Assembly (NCBI RefSeq): GCF_002159645.1
Contig: NZ_NFJB01000005.1
Location: forward strand, 59,344-123,343
Length of the DNA: 64,000 bases
Direction: 5' to 3'
Source of the DNA: Parabacteroides sp. An277
GTDB taxonomy: Bacteria > Bacteroidota > Bacteroidia > Bacteroidales > Tannerellaceae
The notes below the pieces were generated by a model. That model searched no databases and was not told where the DNA came from. It saw nothing but the letters and a program-made list of their open reading frames with translations. Positions 54,363 through 63,956 of this stretch are shown here, one piece after another; positions within the stretch are counted from its first letter, which is position 1, and every line of letters begins with the position of its first letter. The translations under genes were made by a program, and so were the position numbers.

Positions 54363-55139
54363 ATGAGAGCGAAGCGAAACAGATGGATTTGGTGCTGCCT
54401 TTGGGCGTTTTGCCCGCTCGGCGGACTGCAAGCGCAGTTTTGCACGGGCGACGACGAAGGCGGGGCGCGATGGGGATTGGAATACACGGGCGGCGTGATG
54501 GTCAAGCCGCTCCTGCAGGAAAATCCGCAGCAGGTATCGACGGGCCGCGGGCAATGGCAGTCGGTGCGCGGCGAATATTTTTTGCCGAAGAAATGGAGTA
54601 TCCAAGCGGGATACTATCGTACGACATTGGATTATGGGCACACGAACCGGACGATGGAAGGTATCTCGATAGGTGCCAAGCGTTATTTCGTCCCCAACGA
54701 CTGGCTGGTGCAACCCTACGTGGGTGCGGCGTGGCAATTCAACTGGAGCGGACGGCGCGAAGAATATACGTCCGGCTGGGAATCAGTCGGACAATCGGTT
54801 GTGGTTCGGCAAACGGCAGTTAATCCGCGCGTAACGTTCGTGCCATCGGTAGGCGTCGATGTGTACCTTTTCTCATCGGTCGCGCTGGTGGTGCGATATG
54901 ATTTGGGTATCGGAATCGATTCGCGAACCCGCATCGAGGCCACAACCAACGACGGCACGACGTTCCGGATAAAAGATAAAGGCCTCTACCACGGGCTGAG
55001 CCTGGGAATCAGGCTGACCTTCCCGATGCACTTCTCCGAGCGGGATTTGCAGAGCGTAGGCGGACTCGGCGGACTCCTATTCGACTTGTGGGACGAAAGC
55101 CTCGACCGGAAATTACAAGAACAGATATTATATCGATAA
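54363..55139 (+). CDS. outer-membrane beta-barrel-like protein within the suf operon
   Basis: The 258-residue protein has a signal peptide (MRAKRNRWIWCCLWAFCPLGGLQAQ). Its strands suit a beta-barrel: WGLEYTGGVMVKPLL, WSIQAGYYRTTLDYGH, WLVQPYVGAAWQFNW and VALVVRYDLGIGID. There is no clear family. It sits between sufB and sufC, where no membrane protein is expected, and may be a later insertion linked to the repeats upstream. Confidence 0.75.
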   Translation: MRAKRNRWIWCCLWAFCPLGGLQAQFCTGDDEGGARWGLEYTGGVMVKPLLQENPQQVSTGRGQWQSVRGEYFLPKKWSIQAGYYRTTLDYGHTNRTMEGISIGAKRYFVPNDWLVQPYVGAAWQFNWSGRREEYTSGWESVGQSVVVRQTAVNPRVTFVPSVGVDVYLFSSVALVVRYDLGIGIDSRTRIEATTNDGTTFRIKDKGLYHGLSLGIRLTFPMHFSERDLQSVGGLGGLLFDLWDESLDRKLQEQILYR

Positions 55140-55184
55140 GAACAAGAAAACAAAGAATAAAAAGAATATAGGTTAAAGAATCGT

Positions 55185-55934
55185 ATGTTAGAGATAAAGA
55201 ACTTACATGCCAACATCAATGGCAAGGAAATATTAAAGGGCATCAACCTCTCGGTGAAAGCAGGCGAGGTACATGCCATTATGGGCCCGAACGGATCGGG
55301 CAAAAGTACGTTGAGCAGCGTGCTGGTGGGTAATCCGGCCTTCACGGTGACGGAAGGCGAAGTGACATTCAACGGCAAAGACCTCCTCGCGTTCTCGCCC
55401 GAAGACCGTAGCCGCGAGGGGATCTTCCTGAGCTTCCAATATCCGGTCGAGATTCCGGGCGTGAGCATGGTAAACTTCATGCGGGCAGCCGTGAACGCGC
55501 ACCGCGAATACAAAGGACTTCCGCCCGTATCGGCCACTGATTTCCTGAAGATGATGCGCGAAAAACGTGCCATCGTGGAGTTGGACAACAAACTAGCCAG
55601 CCGGAGCGTGAACGAAGGATTCTCAGGCGGAGAAAAGAAGCGGAACGAGATATTCCAAATGGCGATGCTCGAACCGAAGCTCTCCATCCTCGACGAGACA
55701 GACAGCGGACTCGACATCGACGCCCTGCGCATCGTGGCAAGCGGAGTGAACAAGCTAAAACGGGCCGACAACGCCACCATCGTCATCACCCACTACCAGC
55801 GCCTCCTCGATTACATCAAGCCCGACATCGTGCATGTGCTCTACAAAGGGCGCATCGTGAAAACGGCCGGCCCGGAACTGGCACTTGAACTGGAAGAACG
55901 AGGCTACGACTGGATAAAGAAAGAATTCGAATAA
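55185..55934 (+). CDS. sufC: Fe-S assembly ATPase SufC
   Basis: The 249-residue ABC-type ATPase has Walker A GPNGSGKST, the signature FSGGEKKRNEIFQ and Walker B LSILDETDSGLDID. SufC dimerises on SufB-SufD and drives cluster formation. The gene is 45 bp after the beta-barrel gene and 15 bp before the sufD start. Confidence 0.97.
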   Translation: MLEIKNLHANINGKEILKGINLSVKAGEVHAIMGPNGSGKSTLSSVLVGNPAFTVTEGEVTFNGKDLLAFSPEDRSREGIFLSFQYPVEIPGVSMVNFMRAAVNAHREYKGLPPVSATDFLKMMREKRAIVELDNKLASRSVNEGFSGGEKKRNEIFQMAMLEPKLSILDETDSGLDIDALRIVASGVNKLKRADNATIVITHYQRLLDYIKPDIVHVLYKGRIVKTAGPELALELEERGYDWIKKEFE

Positions 55935-55949
55935 TTGACAAGCTGTTTT

Positions 55950-57293
55950 ATGAAAGCTGAACAACAATACATAGACCTTTTCTCCCAATGCGAGGATTTG
56001 ATTTGCCGCAAAAGCGCGCCGGTACTGAATGCACTTCGGGCGGAAGCGTTTGCCGAGTTCGAACGACTGGGATTTCCTTCGCTGAAAGGGGAAGATTATA
56101 AATACACCGACGTGGCGAGAGCCTTCGCTCCCGACTATGGATTGAACCTGAACCAGCTGGAGATTCCGGTGAATCCCTACGACGTGTTCCGTTGCGACGT
56201 GCCTAACTTAAGCACTTCGCTGTATTTCGTCGTGAACGATATGTTCTATAATAAAGCATTACCCAAAGCGCACCTGCCGGAAGGCGTTTATGCCGGTGGA
56301 CTGGCCGAGTTCGCACAGCAATACCCGGAAGTGGCCGGACGTTATTACGGAAAAGCAGCCGCATTGGCCATGAATGGCATGACGGCACTCAACACCATGC
56401 TAGCGCAAGATGGTTTCGTGGTGTACGTTCCCAAAGCCACAGTCGTAGAACGTCCTATCCAATTAGTAAATGTCTTCCGAAGCGACGTGGACACGATGGC
56501 CAACCGCCGCATCCTTTTCATTGTCGAAGAAGGAGCCGAAGCGAAACTCCTCGCGTGCGACCATAGCATCGACGACGTGAAGTTCCTTTCCAACCAAGTC
56601 GTTGAGCTCTTTGCCGGCGCCAACGCCCGCGCCGATTACTATGACCTGGAGGAGAGTAGCGTGTCGACTACCCGTTTCTCATCGCTCTACGTAAAGCAAG
56701 CAGCAAACTCAAACGTAGTGGTCAATGGTATCACCTTGACGAACGGCCTGACGCGCAACAACTATCACGTTTCGTTGGAAGGCGAAGGAGCTGAGATTTC
56801 GCTCTGTGGTATGTCAGTGCTCGACCGCGAACAACAGTTGGATACTTACTCGCACGTAACACACCACGTTCCACGTTGTACATGTAATGAATTATTCAAG
56901 AACGTCCTGAACGACCACGCCGTCGGTGTGTTCAGTGGACGTATCCTCGTAAAGCAAGGGGCAGATAAGACCTCTGCCTACCAGACGAACCGCAACCTCT
57001 GCACCACACGCGAATGCCGCATGTACAGCAAACCGCAATTGGAAATCTATGCCGACGACGTCAAATGCTCGCATGGGATGACTACCGGCCAATTGGACGA
57101 GAATGCCCTCTTTTATATGCAGAGCCGCGGTATTTCACGCGAGGAGGCGCGCATGTTGCTAAGCGTCGCTTTTACCTCCGACGTCATTGAGCATATCCGC
57201 GTAGACGCACTGAAAGACCGCCTACATAAATTAGTTGAGAAGCGATTCCGCGGCGAATTGGCCAAATGCGCCGGTTGTCGAATCTGTAAATAA
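55950..57293 (+). CDS. sufD: Fe-S assembly scaffold subunit SufD
   Basis: From ATG 55950 (MKAEQQYIDLFSQCEDLICRK) the protein has 447 residues. The SufD core includes HHVPRCTCNELFKNVLNDHAVGVFSGRI and KPQLEIYADDVKCSHGMTTGQLDE. SufD pairs with SufB and helps iron entry. A hairpin terminator (57396-57433) ends the operon behind it. Confidence 0.94.
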   Translation: MKAEQQYIDLFSQCEDLICRKSAPVLNALRAEAFAEFERLGFPSLKGEDYKYTDVARAFAPDYGLNLNQLEIPVNPYDVFRCDVPNLSTSLYFVVNDMFYNKALPKAHLPEGVYAGGLAEFAQQYPEVAGRYYGKAAALAMNGMTALNTMLAQDGFVVYVPKATVVERPIQLVNVFRSDVDTMANRRILFIVEEGAEAKLLACDHSIDDVKFLSNQVVELFAGANARADYYDLEESSVSTTRFSSLYVKQAANSNVVVNGITLTNGLTRNNYHVSLEGEGAEISLCGMSVLDREQQLDTYSHVTHHVPRCTCNELFKNVLNDHAVGVFSGRILVKQGADKTSAYQTNRNLCTTRECRMYSKPQLEIYADDVKCSHGMTTGQLDENALFYMQSRGISREEARMLLSVAFTSDVIEHIRVDALKDRLHKLVEKRFRGELAKCAGCRICK

Positions 57294-57395
57294 AATGACA
57301 TATTGCTGTCATGATTTTGTAATGGATAAGGTTTTATATTTGCACTCAAAAGTTTAGGGGTTGTATCCTTGAATATTTCTATTTTTAGTGCATGG

Positions 57396-57433
57396 CCATT
57401 ATCCCGAAAGCGTAGTAGGGATAATGGTTTTTT
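57396..57433 (+). terminator. terminator or attenuator between sufD and sufS
   Basis: CCATTATCCC (57396-57405) pairs with GGGATAATGG (57418-57427), followed by six T. A -7 box TATATTTG lies before it (57335-57342), so it could act as an attenuator for a longer sufS leader. Confidence 0.8.
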
Positions 57434-57435
57434 CG

Positions 57436-57443
57436 TATCTTTG
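57436..57443 (+). promoter_or_regulatory. -7 box of sufS
   Basis: TATCTTTG starts three bases after the T-run of the terminator and 32 bases before the sufS ATG. No good -33 TTTG is seen, so an activator may be needed. Confidence 0.6.
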
Positions 57444-57474
57444 GAGCTGTTTTAATAGCATAGGAGAAAACATT

Positions 57475-58689
57475 ATGTTAGATATACAAACTATTCGGGA
57501 AGATTTCCCCATCCTTTCGCATCAAGTATATGGAAAACCGTTGGTCTATCTGGACAATGCGGCCACAACACAGAAACCGCGCTGCGTAGTGGAAAAGATT
57601 GAAAAGGGTTATTATAATGTAAATGCCAATATTCACCGGGGTGTCCATTTCTTAAGCCAAGAAGCAACTGAAGCACACGAAGAAGCGCGACAAACGGTAC
57701 AGCACTTCCTAAATGCCCGTTCGTCGAATGAAATCGTCTTCACGCGCGGCACAACGGAATCCATCAATCTGGTAGCTTCCAGTTTTACGGACGAATGTAT
57801 GTCGGCGGGCGACGAGGTGATTCTTTCCGTTATGGAACATCATTCCAACATCGTGCCCTGGCAAATCCAAGCAGCCAAAAAGGGTATTACACTTCGTGTC
57901 ATCCCGATGAACGAACGAGGCGAATTGCAGTTGGATGAATACAAAAAGCTTTTCACCGAACGGACGCGATTAGTTGCCGTAACGCAGGTCTCGAATGTCC
58001 TTGGAACGGTAAATCCTGTGAAGGAAATCATCGCTATCGCTCACGAACAAGGCGTGCCAGTATTGGTAGACGGCGCCCAATCGACTCCGCACATGAAGGT
58101 GGACGTACAAGATTTGGATGTCGAGTTCTACGTCTTTTCCGGACATAAGATTTATGGCCCCACAGGTATTGGCGTACTTTACGGGAAAGAAGAATGGCTT
58201 GACCGCTTGCCTCCTTACCAAGGGGGAGGCGAAATGATCGCTTCCGTCTCGTTCGAGAAAACGGTATTTGGCGAACTGCCGTTCAAATTCGAAGCAGGAA
58301 CGCCCGACTTCATTGGAAGCACTGCCCTTGCGGAAGCACTTCGCTATGTGGAAAAACTGGGAATGGATCATATTGCTATGTACGAACAAGAGTTGCTCCG
58401 CTATGCTACCGAGCGTCTTTCAGCTATCGAAGGAATGCGCATCTTGGGGACTGCTGCAGATAAGGGAGCCGTGCTCTCTTTCCTCGTCGGTTCGATTCAT
58501 CATTATGATATGGGCATGTTGCTCGACCATCTGGGCATCGCCGTCCGCACCGGACACCATTGTGCTCAGCCGCTCATGCAAGCCTTAGGCATCGAAGGTA
58601 CCGTCCGTGCCTCTTTCTCGTTCTATAATACGAAAGAAGAAATCGACATCTTGGCGGAAGGTATCGAACGGATCCGGAAGATGTTTTAA
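57475..58689 (+). CDS. sufS: cysteine desulfurase SufS
   Basis: From ATG 57475 (MLDIQTIREDFPILSHQVYGKPLVYLDNAAT) the protein has 404 residues. It has the PLP lysine in FSGHKIYGPTGIG and the catalytic Cys in VRTGHHCAQPLM, the class II (SufS) form with a short loop. It supplies sulfur from cysteine; its acceptor SufE is encoded at 32875-33312. The in-frame extension to 57388 crosses the terminator and is rejected. Confidence 0.96.
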   Translation: MLDIQTIREDFPILSHQVYGKPLVYLDNAATTQKPRCVVEKIEKGYYNVNANIHRGVHFLSQEATEAHEEARQTVQHFLNARSSNEIVFTRGTTESINLVASSFTDECMSAGDEVILSVMEHHSNIVPWQIQAAKKGITLRVIPMNERGELQLDEYKKLFTERTRLVAVTQVSNVLGTVNPVKEIIAIAHEQGVPVLVDGAQSTPHMKVDVQDLDVEFYVFSGHKIYGPTGIGVLYGKEEWLDRLPPYQGGGEMIASVSFEKTVFGELPFKFEAGTPDFIGSTALAEALRYVEKLGMDHIAMYEQELLRYATERLSAIEGMRILGTAADKGAVLSFLVGSIHHYDMGMLLDHLGIAVRTGHHCAQPLMQALGIEGTVRASFSFYNTKEEIDILAEGIERIRKMF

Positions 58690-58707
58690 TATTATCTCTA
58701 TAACAAA

Positions 58708-58740
58708 AAACTCCTGCAACCACGAGGATTACAGGAGTTT
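58708..58740. terminator. bidirectional terminator between sufS and the GGGtGRT gene
   Basis: AAACTCCTG (58708-58716) pairs with CAGGAGTTT (58732-58740). A-rich flanks on one side and T on the other suit both convergent genes. Confidence 0.78.
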
Positions 58741-58760
58741 ATATCTAAAGAAGAATCTTT

Positions 58761-59762
58761 TTACTTCTTCATTGCCTCTTCGATAGCCACTGCAACAGCC
58801 ACCGTTGCACCTACCATCGGGTTGTTACCCATTCCGAGGAAGCCCATCATTTCTACGTGTGCTGGAACAGATGAAGAACCAGCGAACTGTGCGTCGGAGT
58901 GCATACGACCCATCGTGTCGGTCATACCGTAAGATGCAGGACCTGCTGCCATGTTATCCGGATGCAATGTACGTCCCGTACCACCACCAGAAGCTACAGA
59001 GAAGTACGGCTTGCCAGCCAATACGCGTTCTTTCTTGTAAGTTCCGGCAACTGGGTGCTGGAAGCGAGTCGGGTTCGTAGAGTTACCCGTGATAGAAACA
59101 TCTACATCTTCCTTCCACATGATGGCTACACCTTCGCGAACATCATCAGCGCCGTAGCATTTTACTTTTGAACGGAGACCGTCTGAGTAAGGGATTTCTT
59201 CTACGACATTCACTTCGCCCGTCATGTAATCGAACTGAGTCTGAACGTAAGTAAAGCCGTTGATACGAGAGATAATCTTCGCAGCGTCTTTACCCAGACC
59301 GTTCAAGATAACACGAAGCGGAGTCTTACGTACTTTGTTTGCCATTTCAGCAATCTTGATAGCACCTTCAGCTGCTGCAAAAGATTCGTGACCTGCCAAG
59401 AAAGCGAAGCACTTTGTTTCTTCGCGGAGCAAACGAGCTGCCAAATTACCGTGACCGATACCTACCTTACGGTCGTCAGCCACAGAACCTTTGATACAGA
59501 ATGCCTGCAAACCAATACCGATAGCCTCTGCTGCATCCGCTGCATTGGTGCAACCTTTCTTAATAGCGATAGCAGCACCTACCACATAAGCCCAGCAAGC
59601 ATTTTCGAAGCAGATAGGCTGCGTCTCTTTACACATTGTATAAGGGTCAAGGCCTTTCGCTTCGCAAATAGCTTTTGCGTCTTCGATGCCATTGATACCA
59701 TATTCATTCAAAACCGCGTTGATATGATCGATTCTGCGGTCGTAACTTTCAAATAAAGCCAT
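58761..59762 (-). CDS. GGGtGRT protein
   Basis: The 333-residue protein contains SVASGGGTGRTLHPDNMAAG, the motif that names the family, and conserved cysteines in AKAICEAKGLDPYTMCKETQPICFENACWAY. The family occurs in anaerobes beside NifU-like scaffold genes; its function is not known to me. Here it follows the scaffold gene and a small membrane protein gene on one strand, next to the suf genes, so an Fe-S role is likely but inferred. Confidence 0.85.
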   Translation of the reverse strand: MALFESYDRRIDHINAVLNEYGINGIEDAKAICEAKGLDPYTMCKETQPICFENACWAYVVGAAIAIKKGCTNAADAAEAIGIGLQAFCIKGSVADDRKVGIGHGNLAARLLREETKCFAFLAGHESFAAAEGAIKIAEMANKVRKTPLRVILNGLGKDAAKIISRINGFTYVQTQFDYMTGEVNVVEEIPYSDGLRSKVKCYGADDVREGVAIMWKEDVDVSITGNSTNPTRFQHPVAGTYKKERVLAGKPYFSVASGGGTGRTLHPDNMAAGPASYGMTDTMGRMHSDAQFAGSSSVPAHVEMMGFLGMGNNPMVGATVAVAVAIEEAMKK

Positions 59763-59769
59763 ATTCTTT

Positions 59770-59961
59770 TTACTTTTTAAAATTCTTTTGTACGAGAAAT
59801 AATGAAACTAAGAAATTGAAAACCAGCACGCCTCCACAACAAGCTACGAAGAACGCCATCCAAGGCTTCTCTCCTTTCATCACAAAATAAGTGATACCTG
59901 TCCCTACTACTGTAATCAGGATAAGCCCGATGAGGATTCGTGTCAAGATTTTCTTATTCAT
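59770..59961 (-). CDS. small membrane protein with two helices
   Basis: The 63-residue protein reads MNKKILTRILIGLILITVVG, then TGITYFVMKGEKPWMAFF and VACCGGVLVFNFLVSLFLVQ, two membrane helices joined by a short loop. It lies between the scaffold and GGGtGRT genes, overlapping the former by eight bases. Its role is unknown; the place suggests a function tied to its neighbours. Confidence 0.75.
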   Translation of the reverse strand: MNKKILTRILIGLILITVVGTGITYFVMKGEKPWMAFFVACCGGVLVFNFLVSLFLVQKNFKK

Positions 59962-60646
59962 TACGAGGATCGATATATTTTACTGCGTCTTTGAAACGTC
60001 CGTAAGTACCTTTAGCCTTAGCCAATGCTTCGTTGGCATCTACACCTTTCTTCACCATATCCATGAACTTGCCTAGGTGAACAAATTCATAACCGATTAC
60101 TTCATCGTTTGCATCTAAAGCCATGCGTGTGCAATAACCTTCTGCCATTTCCAAGTAACGAGTTCCTTTTACTTTTGTACCGAACATCGTACCTACTTGG
60201 CTACGAAGACCTTTTCCTAAATCTTCCAAAGAAGCGCCAATAACCAAACCGCCTTCCGAGAAAGCTGATTGCGTACGACCGTAAACAATCTGAAGGAACA
60301 ATTCACGCATTGCTGTATTGATAGCGTCACAAACCAAATCTGTATTCAGAGCTTCCAGCAATGTCTTACCCGGGAGAATTTCAGATGCCATAGCTGCCGA
60401 GTGCGTCATACCCGAGCAACCTAATGTTTCCACCAATGCTTCTTCAATGATTCCGTCCTTCACGTTCAGCGTTAATTTACAAGCACCCTGCTTCGGAGCG
60501 CACCAACCGATACCGTGAGTCAAACCTGAAATGTCAGTAATCTGAGTTGCTCTCACCCATTTTCCTTCTTCTGGAATCGGAGCGCAAGGATGGTTAGCGC
60601 CCTTTTTCACAACACACATGTGTTGCACTTCATGTGAATAAACCAT
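59954..60646 (-). CDS. NifU/IscU-like iron-sulfur scaffold protein
   Basis: From ATG 60646 (MVYSHEVQHMCVVKKGANHP) the protein has 230 residues. It contains ETLGCSGMTHSAAMASEILPGKTL, similar to the IscU cysteine loop, and further cysteines in GWCAPKQGACKL and LVCDAIN. It is longer than classic IscU. A TACCTTTG box with ATTG 20 bases upstream (60716-60747) is the promoter of this three-gene unit. Confidence 0.8.
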   Translation of the reverse strand: MVYSHEVQHMCVVKKGANHPCAPIPEEGKWVRATQITDISGLTHGIGWCAPKQGACKLTLNVKDGIIEEALVETLGCSGMTHSAAMASEILPGKTLLEALNTDLVCDAINTAMRELFLQIVYGRTQSAFSEGGLVIGASLEDLGKGLRSQVGTMFGTKVKGTRYLEMAEGYCTRMALDANDEVIGYEFVHLGKFMDMVKKGVDANEALAKAKGTYGRFKDAVKYIDPRNE

Positions 60647-60715
60647 AATCGCTAATTTATTTATGTTTCTAATAACACTAAAACCTTGTAATCTCACTTT
60701 TTATATAAGACCCTA

Positions 60716-60747
60716 CAAAGGTAGATATTTTTATTGGCTCCGGCAAT
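60716..60747 (-). promoter_or_regulatory. promoter of the scaffold/GGGtGRT operon
   Basis: On the minus strand ATTG (60747-60744) precedes TACCTTTG (60723-60716) by 20 bases, one mismatch from the consensus. Confidence 0.7.
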
Positions 60748-60846
60748 ATGCACCCCTATTTTTTTGACATAATCTTTGTTTGCTGCCTACGGACAAAAAC
60801 GTTTCCTGTTGACAATTTTTGTTTTCCTCCTTTTCTATTCTCCACG

Positions 60847-60920
60847 TATCGTCGATATTTTTATATCTTTAGGTTGAAGATACATAAATATCGACGATAT
60901 TTATACAAACATCGTCGATA
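60847..60920. repeat. 74-bp dispersed palindromic element, copy 2
   Basis: It matches 27254-27327 in length and order, with ATCGTCGAT/ATCGACGAT words and the hairpin TATCTTTA-GGT-TGAAGATA, where one change in the stem is kept as a wobble pair. It lies in the 583-bp gap between the scaffold operon and degP; no gene is seen there. Confidence 0.85.
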
Positions 60921-61229
60921 CGCCAAGAATTGTTCAGCATAAAAGAAAGTTTTCTTGCCCGACTTGAAAAGTTTTCCCCAGGCATTTCCCCTTTTCGGAA
61001 TCTGCCTTTTTAGCAGTAACCTTCCTCTTTCAGGCAGAAATAATGGCAGGAATGGAATGTTAAAAAGGTACTTTGCGATACAAGATACTGTTAAGTGGGC
61101 TTTATGCGGAAAGTGAGCAGGTTAAAAGTGATAAAAAATCAAGTGCAAAAGGAATATATGTACATTTTTTGCTCTTTCTTTGTCGCATCGAAAGATAAAA
61201 AAGTGAATGTTGAACTAAACGATTGTATT

Positions 61230-62792
61230 ATGAAAACAGTTTGGAAAGGTGTGATAGGGGTAGCCTTGGTAGCTGCCATAAGTGCCGGTACGGCTATTGG
61301 AACGAATAATTATATAATGAGTAAACAATCGTATGCGGCGGGTGACAGTACGGCGTCGGTATTCAACCAGCCGGTACGTTTGGTGAATTATAATAATGTA
61401 GCGGCCGAGAATACGGACTTCACGGCGGCGGCCGAGAGCGCTGTGCATGGCGTAGTACATATTATGGCCACCACGAATGCTTCAGAGCCTTCGATGGATG
61501 GGCGTTATGTCGACCCCTTTGAGTTGTTCTTTGGTTTCGGAGGAGGTTTTCAACGTCCTCAACCGCAACCGAAAGTAGGTTCGGGTTCGGGTGTGATTAT
61601 CTCAACCGATGGATATATCATTACGAACAATCACGTGGTAGAAGGCGCGGACGAATTGGAAGTGACGTTGAATGATAACCGGAAATTCGAGGCGAAATTA
61701 ATAGGTACCGATCCAGTAACAGATATCGCCTTGATTAAAATAGACGCGAAAGATTTACCAACAATCCCCTTCGGCGATTCGGAAAAGCTAAAGGTAGGCG
61801 AATGGGTATTAGCCGTTGGTAATCCTTTCAACTTGACTTCTACCGTGACGGCTGGTATTGTAAGTGCCAAAGGACGTGGCTTCACGATGACAGGCAATAA
61901 TGACAAGAATAAAATCCAATCGTTCATCCAGACGGATGCTGCTGTAAATCCAGGAAACAGTGGCGGTGCATTGGTGAATACGAAAGGAGAATTGGTTGGT
62001 ATCAATACCATGATTTATTCAGAGACGGGTAATTTTGCGGGATATTCCTTTGCCGTGCCTATCAGCATAGCCGGGAAAGTAGCCAGCGACTTGAAGCAAT
62101 ACGGTACCGTTCAGCGCGCCATGTTGGGCGTTATGATGATCGGCGTAGACGACATTATGGAAGCATTGAGCTATCCTAATATGCCCGACGAATACAAGAA
62201 GGAATATGAAGCCATGAAGGAAAAGATAAAAGTATCGGAAGGTGCTTATGTTTCCGACTTTGCCGAAAAGAGTGCCGCAAAAGCTGCAGGTATCGAGAAG
62301 GGCGATGTCATTATAGCAATCAATGGCACGAAGGTGAAATCCAGTCATACACTGCAAGAACAGATTAACAAGTATCGCCCAGGTGATAAAGTAAAAGTGA
62401 CGGTAAATCGCCAAGGGACAGAGAAAACCTTCGAAGTGGAACTGAAAAATGCAGAAGGTAGCACGCGGGTCATTGAGGCAGTCAAAGGAAACAGTGCCGA
62501 TGTTTTAGGTGCCGCATTCGAACCATTGAGCAACCAGCAAAAACGCGAACTGGGTGTAAGCTACGGTATCGAAGTAACGGGATTACTGAATGGTAAGTTG
62601 CGTGATGCAGGTATCAAGAAAGGATTTATCATCATGGTCGTAAACGATCAAAAGATTTCTGCGCCCGAACAGCTGGAAAAGATGGTAGACCGTCTTTTGA
62701 AGAGTTCATCTGATGAACGGTTCTTGGTCATCAAAGGCTTCTATCCAGAAAATGGAAGGACGAAAATCTACGCAATCGACTTAAATGAATAA
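61230..62792 (+). CDS. degP: periplasmic serine protease DegP/HtrA
   Basis: The 520-residue protein from ATG 61230 (MKTVWKGVIGVALVAAISAG) has an N-terminal membrane or signal segment and the catalytic set His in TNNHVVEGA, Asp in VTDIALIKID and Ser in NPGNSGGALV. Two PDZ domains follow (AAKAAGIEKGDVIIAINGTKV and LNGKLRDAGIKKGFIIMVVNDQ). It degrades or refolds damaged envelope proteins. The longer frame from 61095 lacks a signal and is rejected. Confidence 0.95.
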   Translation: MKTVWKGVIGVALVAAISAGTAIGTNNYIMSKQSYAAGDSTASVFNQPVRLVNYNNVAAENTDFTAAAESAVHGVVHIMATTNASEPSMDGRYVDPFELFFGFGGGFQRPQPQPKVGSGSGVIISTDGYIITNNHVVEGADELEVTLNDNRKFEAKLIGTDPVTDIALIKIDAKDLPTIPFGDSEKLKVGEWVLAVGNPFNLTSTVTAGIVSAKGRGFTMTGNNDKNKIQSFIQTDAAVNPGNSGGALVNTKGELVGINTMIYSETGNFAGYSFAVPISIAGKVASDLKQYGTVQRAMLGVMMIGVDDIMEALSYPNMPDEYKKEYEAMKEKIKVSEGAYVSDFAEKSAAKAAGIEKGDVIIAINGTKVKSSHTLQEQINKYRPGDKVKVTVNRQGTEKTFEVELKNAEGSTRVIEAVKGNSADVLGAAFEPLSNQQKRELGVSYGIEVTGLLNGKLRDAGIKKGFIIMVVNDQKISAPEQLEKMVDRLLKSSSDERFLVIKGFYPENGRTKIYAIDLNE

Positions 62793-62934
62793 ATAAATTT
62801 CCTGAAAAAGCAAATTTTCGGGAAAGAATTTGGTTAAATGATTATAATTAGCTGGGCGTGTGAAGCGTCCAGCTAATACCATTTGAAGAAAAAGTATTAC
62901 TTTTGCAGTCTGTATTTTCAATTTAATTCGCTGG

Positions 62935-63795
62935 ATGAGACAATTAAAAATTACAAAGTCCATAACCAACCGCGAAAGCGCTTCATTGGATAAGTATCTT
63001 CAGGAAATTGGCCGAGAAGATCTTATCACAGTAGAAGAGGAAGTTGAGTTGGCACAGGCAATCAAAAGAGGAGACCGTAAAGCATTAGAGAAGTTGACAA
63101 GAGCGAATTTGCGTTTCGTGGTATCCGTCGCTAAACAGTATCAAAACCAAGGATTAAGTTTGCCAGACTTGATAAATGAAGGCAACTTAGGTTTGATTAA
63201 AGCGGCAGAGAAGTTCGATGAAACACGAGGCTTTAAGTTCATTTCCTATGCCGTATGGTGGATTCGCCAATCTATTTTGCAAGCATTAGCAGAGCAAGCA
63301 CGTATTGTTCGTTTGCCATTGAATCAGGTAGGTTCGTTGAATAAAATCAGCAAAGCCTTTTCCAAATTCGAACAAGAAAACGAACGTCGCCCATCGCCTG
63401 AAGAGCTTGCAGAAGAATTGGATATACCAGTGGATAAGATTTCCGATACGATGAAAGTGTCAGGCCGTCATATCTCGGTCGACGCTCCTTTCGTAGAAGG
63501 TGAAGACAATAGCCTGCTGGATGTGCTTGTGAACGACGACGCTCCGATAGCCGACCGGTCGTTGATGAACGAATCATTATCGAAGGAAATTGATAGAGCT
63601 CTTGCTACATTGACCGAAAGAGAAAGTGATATTATCAAAATGTTTTTCGGTATTGGGTGTCAAGAAATGACATTGGAAGAGATTGGCGACAAGTTTGGTC
63701 TCACTCGTGAGCGCGTCCGCCAAATCAAGGAAAAAGCCATCAGAAGATTAAGACAAGGAACGCGTAGCAAACTCCTCAAATCGTATTTGGGTTAA
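62935..63795 (+). CDS. rpoD: primary sigma factor (Bacteroidetes type)
   Basis: The 286-residue protein starts [28 protein letters not shown], with no region 1.1, as in Bacteroidetes. Region 2 is [54 protein letters not shown], and region 4 includes [28 protein letters not shown]. It recognises the TTTG/TAnnTTTG promoters seen in this window. Its own -7 box TACTTTTG is at 62898-62905. Confidence 0.97.
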   Translation: MRQLKITKSITNRESASLDKYLQEIGREDLITVEEEVELAQAIKRGDRKALEKLTRANLRFVVSVAKQYQNQGLSLPDLINEGNLGLIKAAEKFDETRGFKFISYAVWWIRQSILQALAEQARIVRLPLNQVGSLNKISKAFSKFEQENERRPSPEELAEELDIPVDKISDTMKVSGRHISVDAPFVEGEDNSLLDVLVNDDAPIADRSLMNESLSKEIDRALATLTERESDIIKMFFGIGCQEMTLEEIGDKFGLTRERVRQIKEKAIRRLRQGTRSKLLKSYLG

Positions 63796-63816
63796 TCTCG
63801 TAGAGAGATTCATACG

Positions 63817-63857
63817 AAAAAAGCTTCTTATCCCAAAAGATAGGAAGCTTTTTATTT
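63817..63857 (+). terminator. rpoD terminator
   Basis: AAGCTTCTTATC faces GATAGGAAGCTT with one wobble, loop CCAAAA, followed by five T. Confidence 0.88.
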
Positions 63858-63956
63858 ATACCTATATTGGGCGGCAAACATAACTATATTCCGGCTCAGT
63901 AGAAATTTAGTGGGGATAAATTTGTTAGTTTGAAGAACAAACCTTTATTTTGCAGT

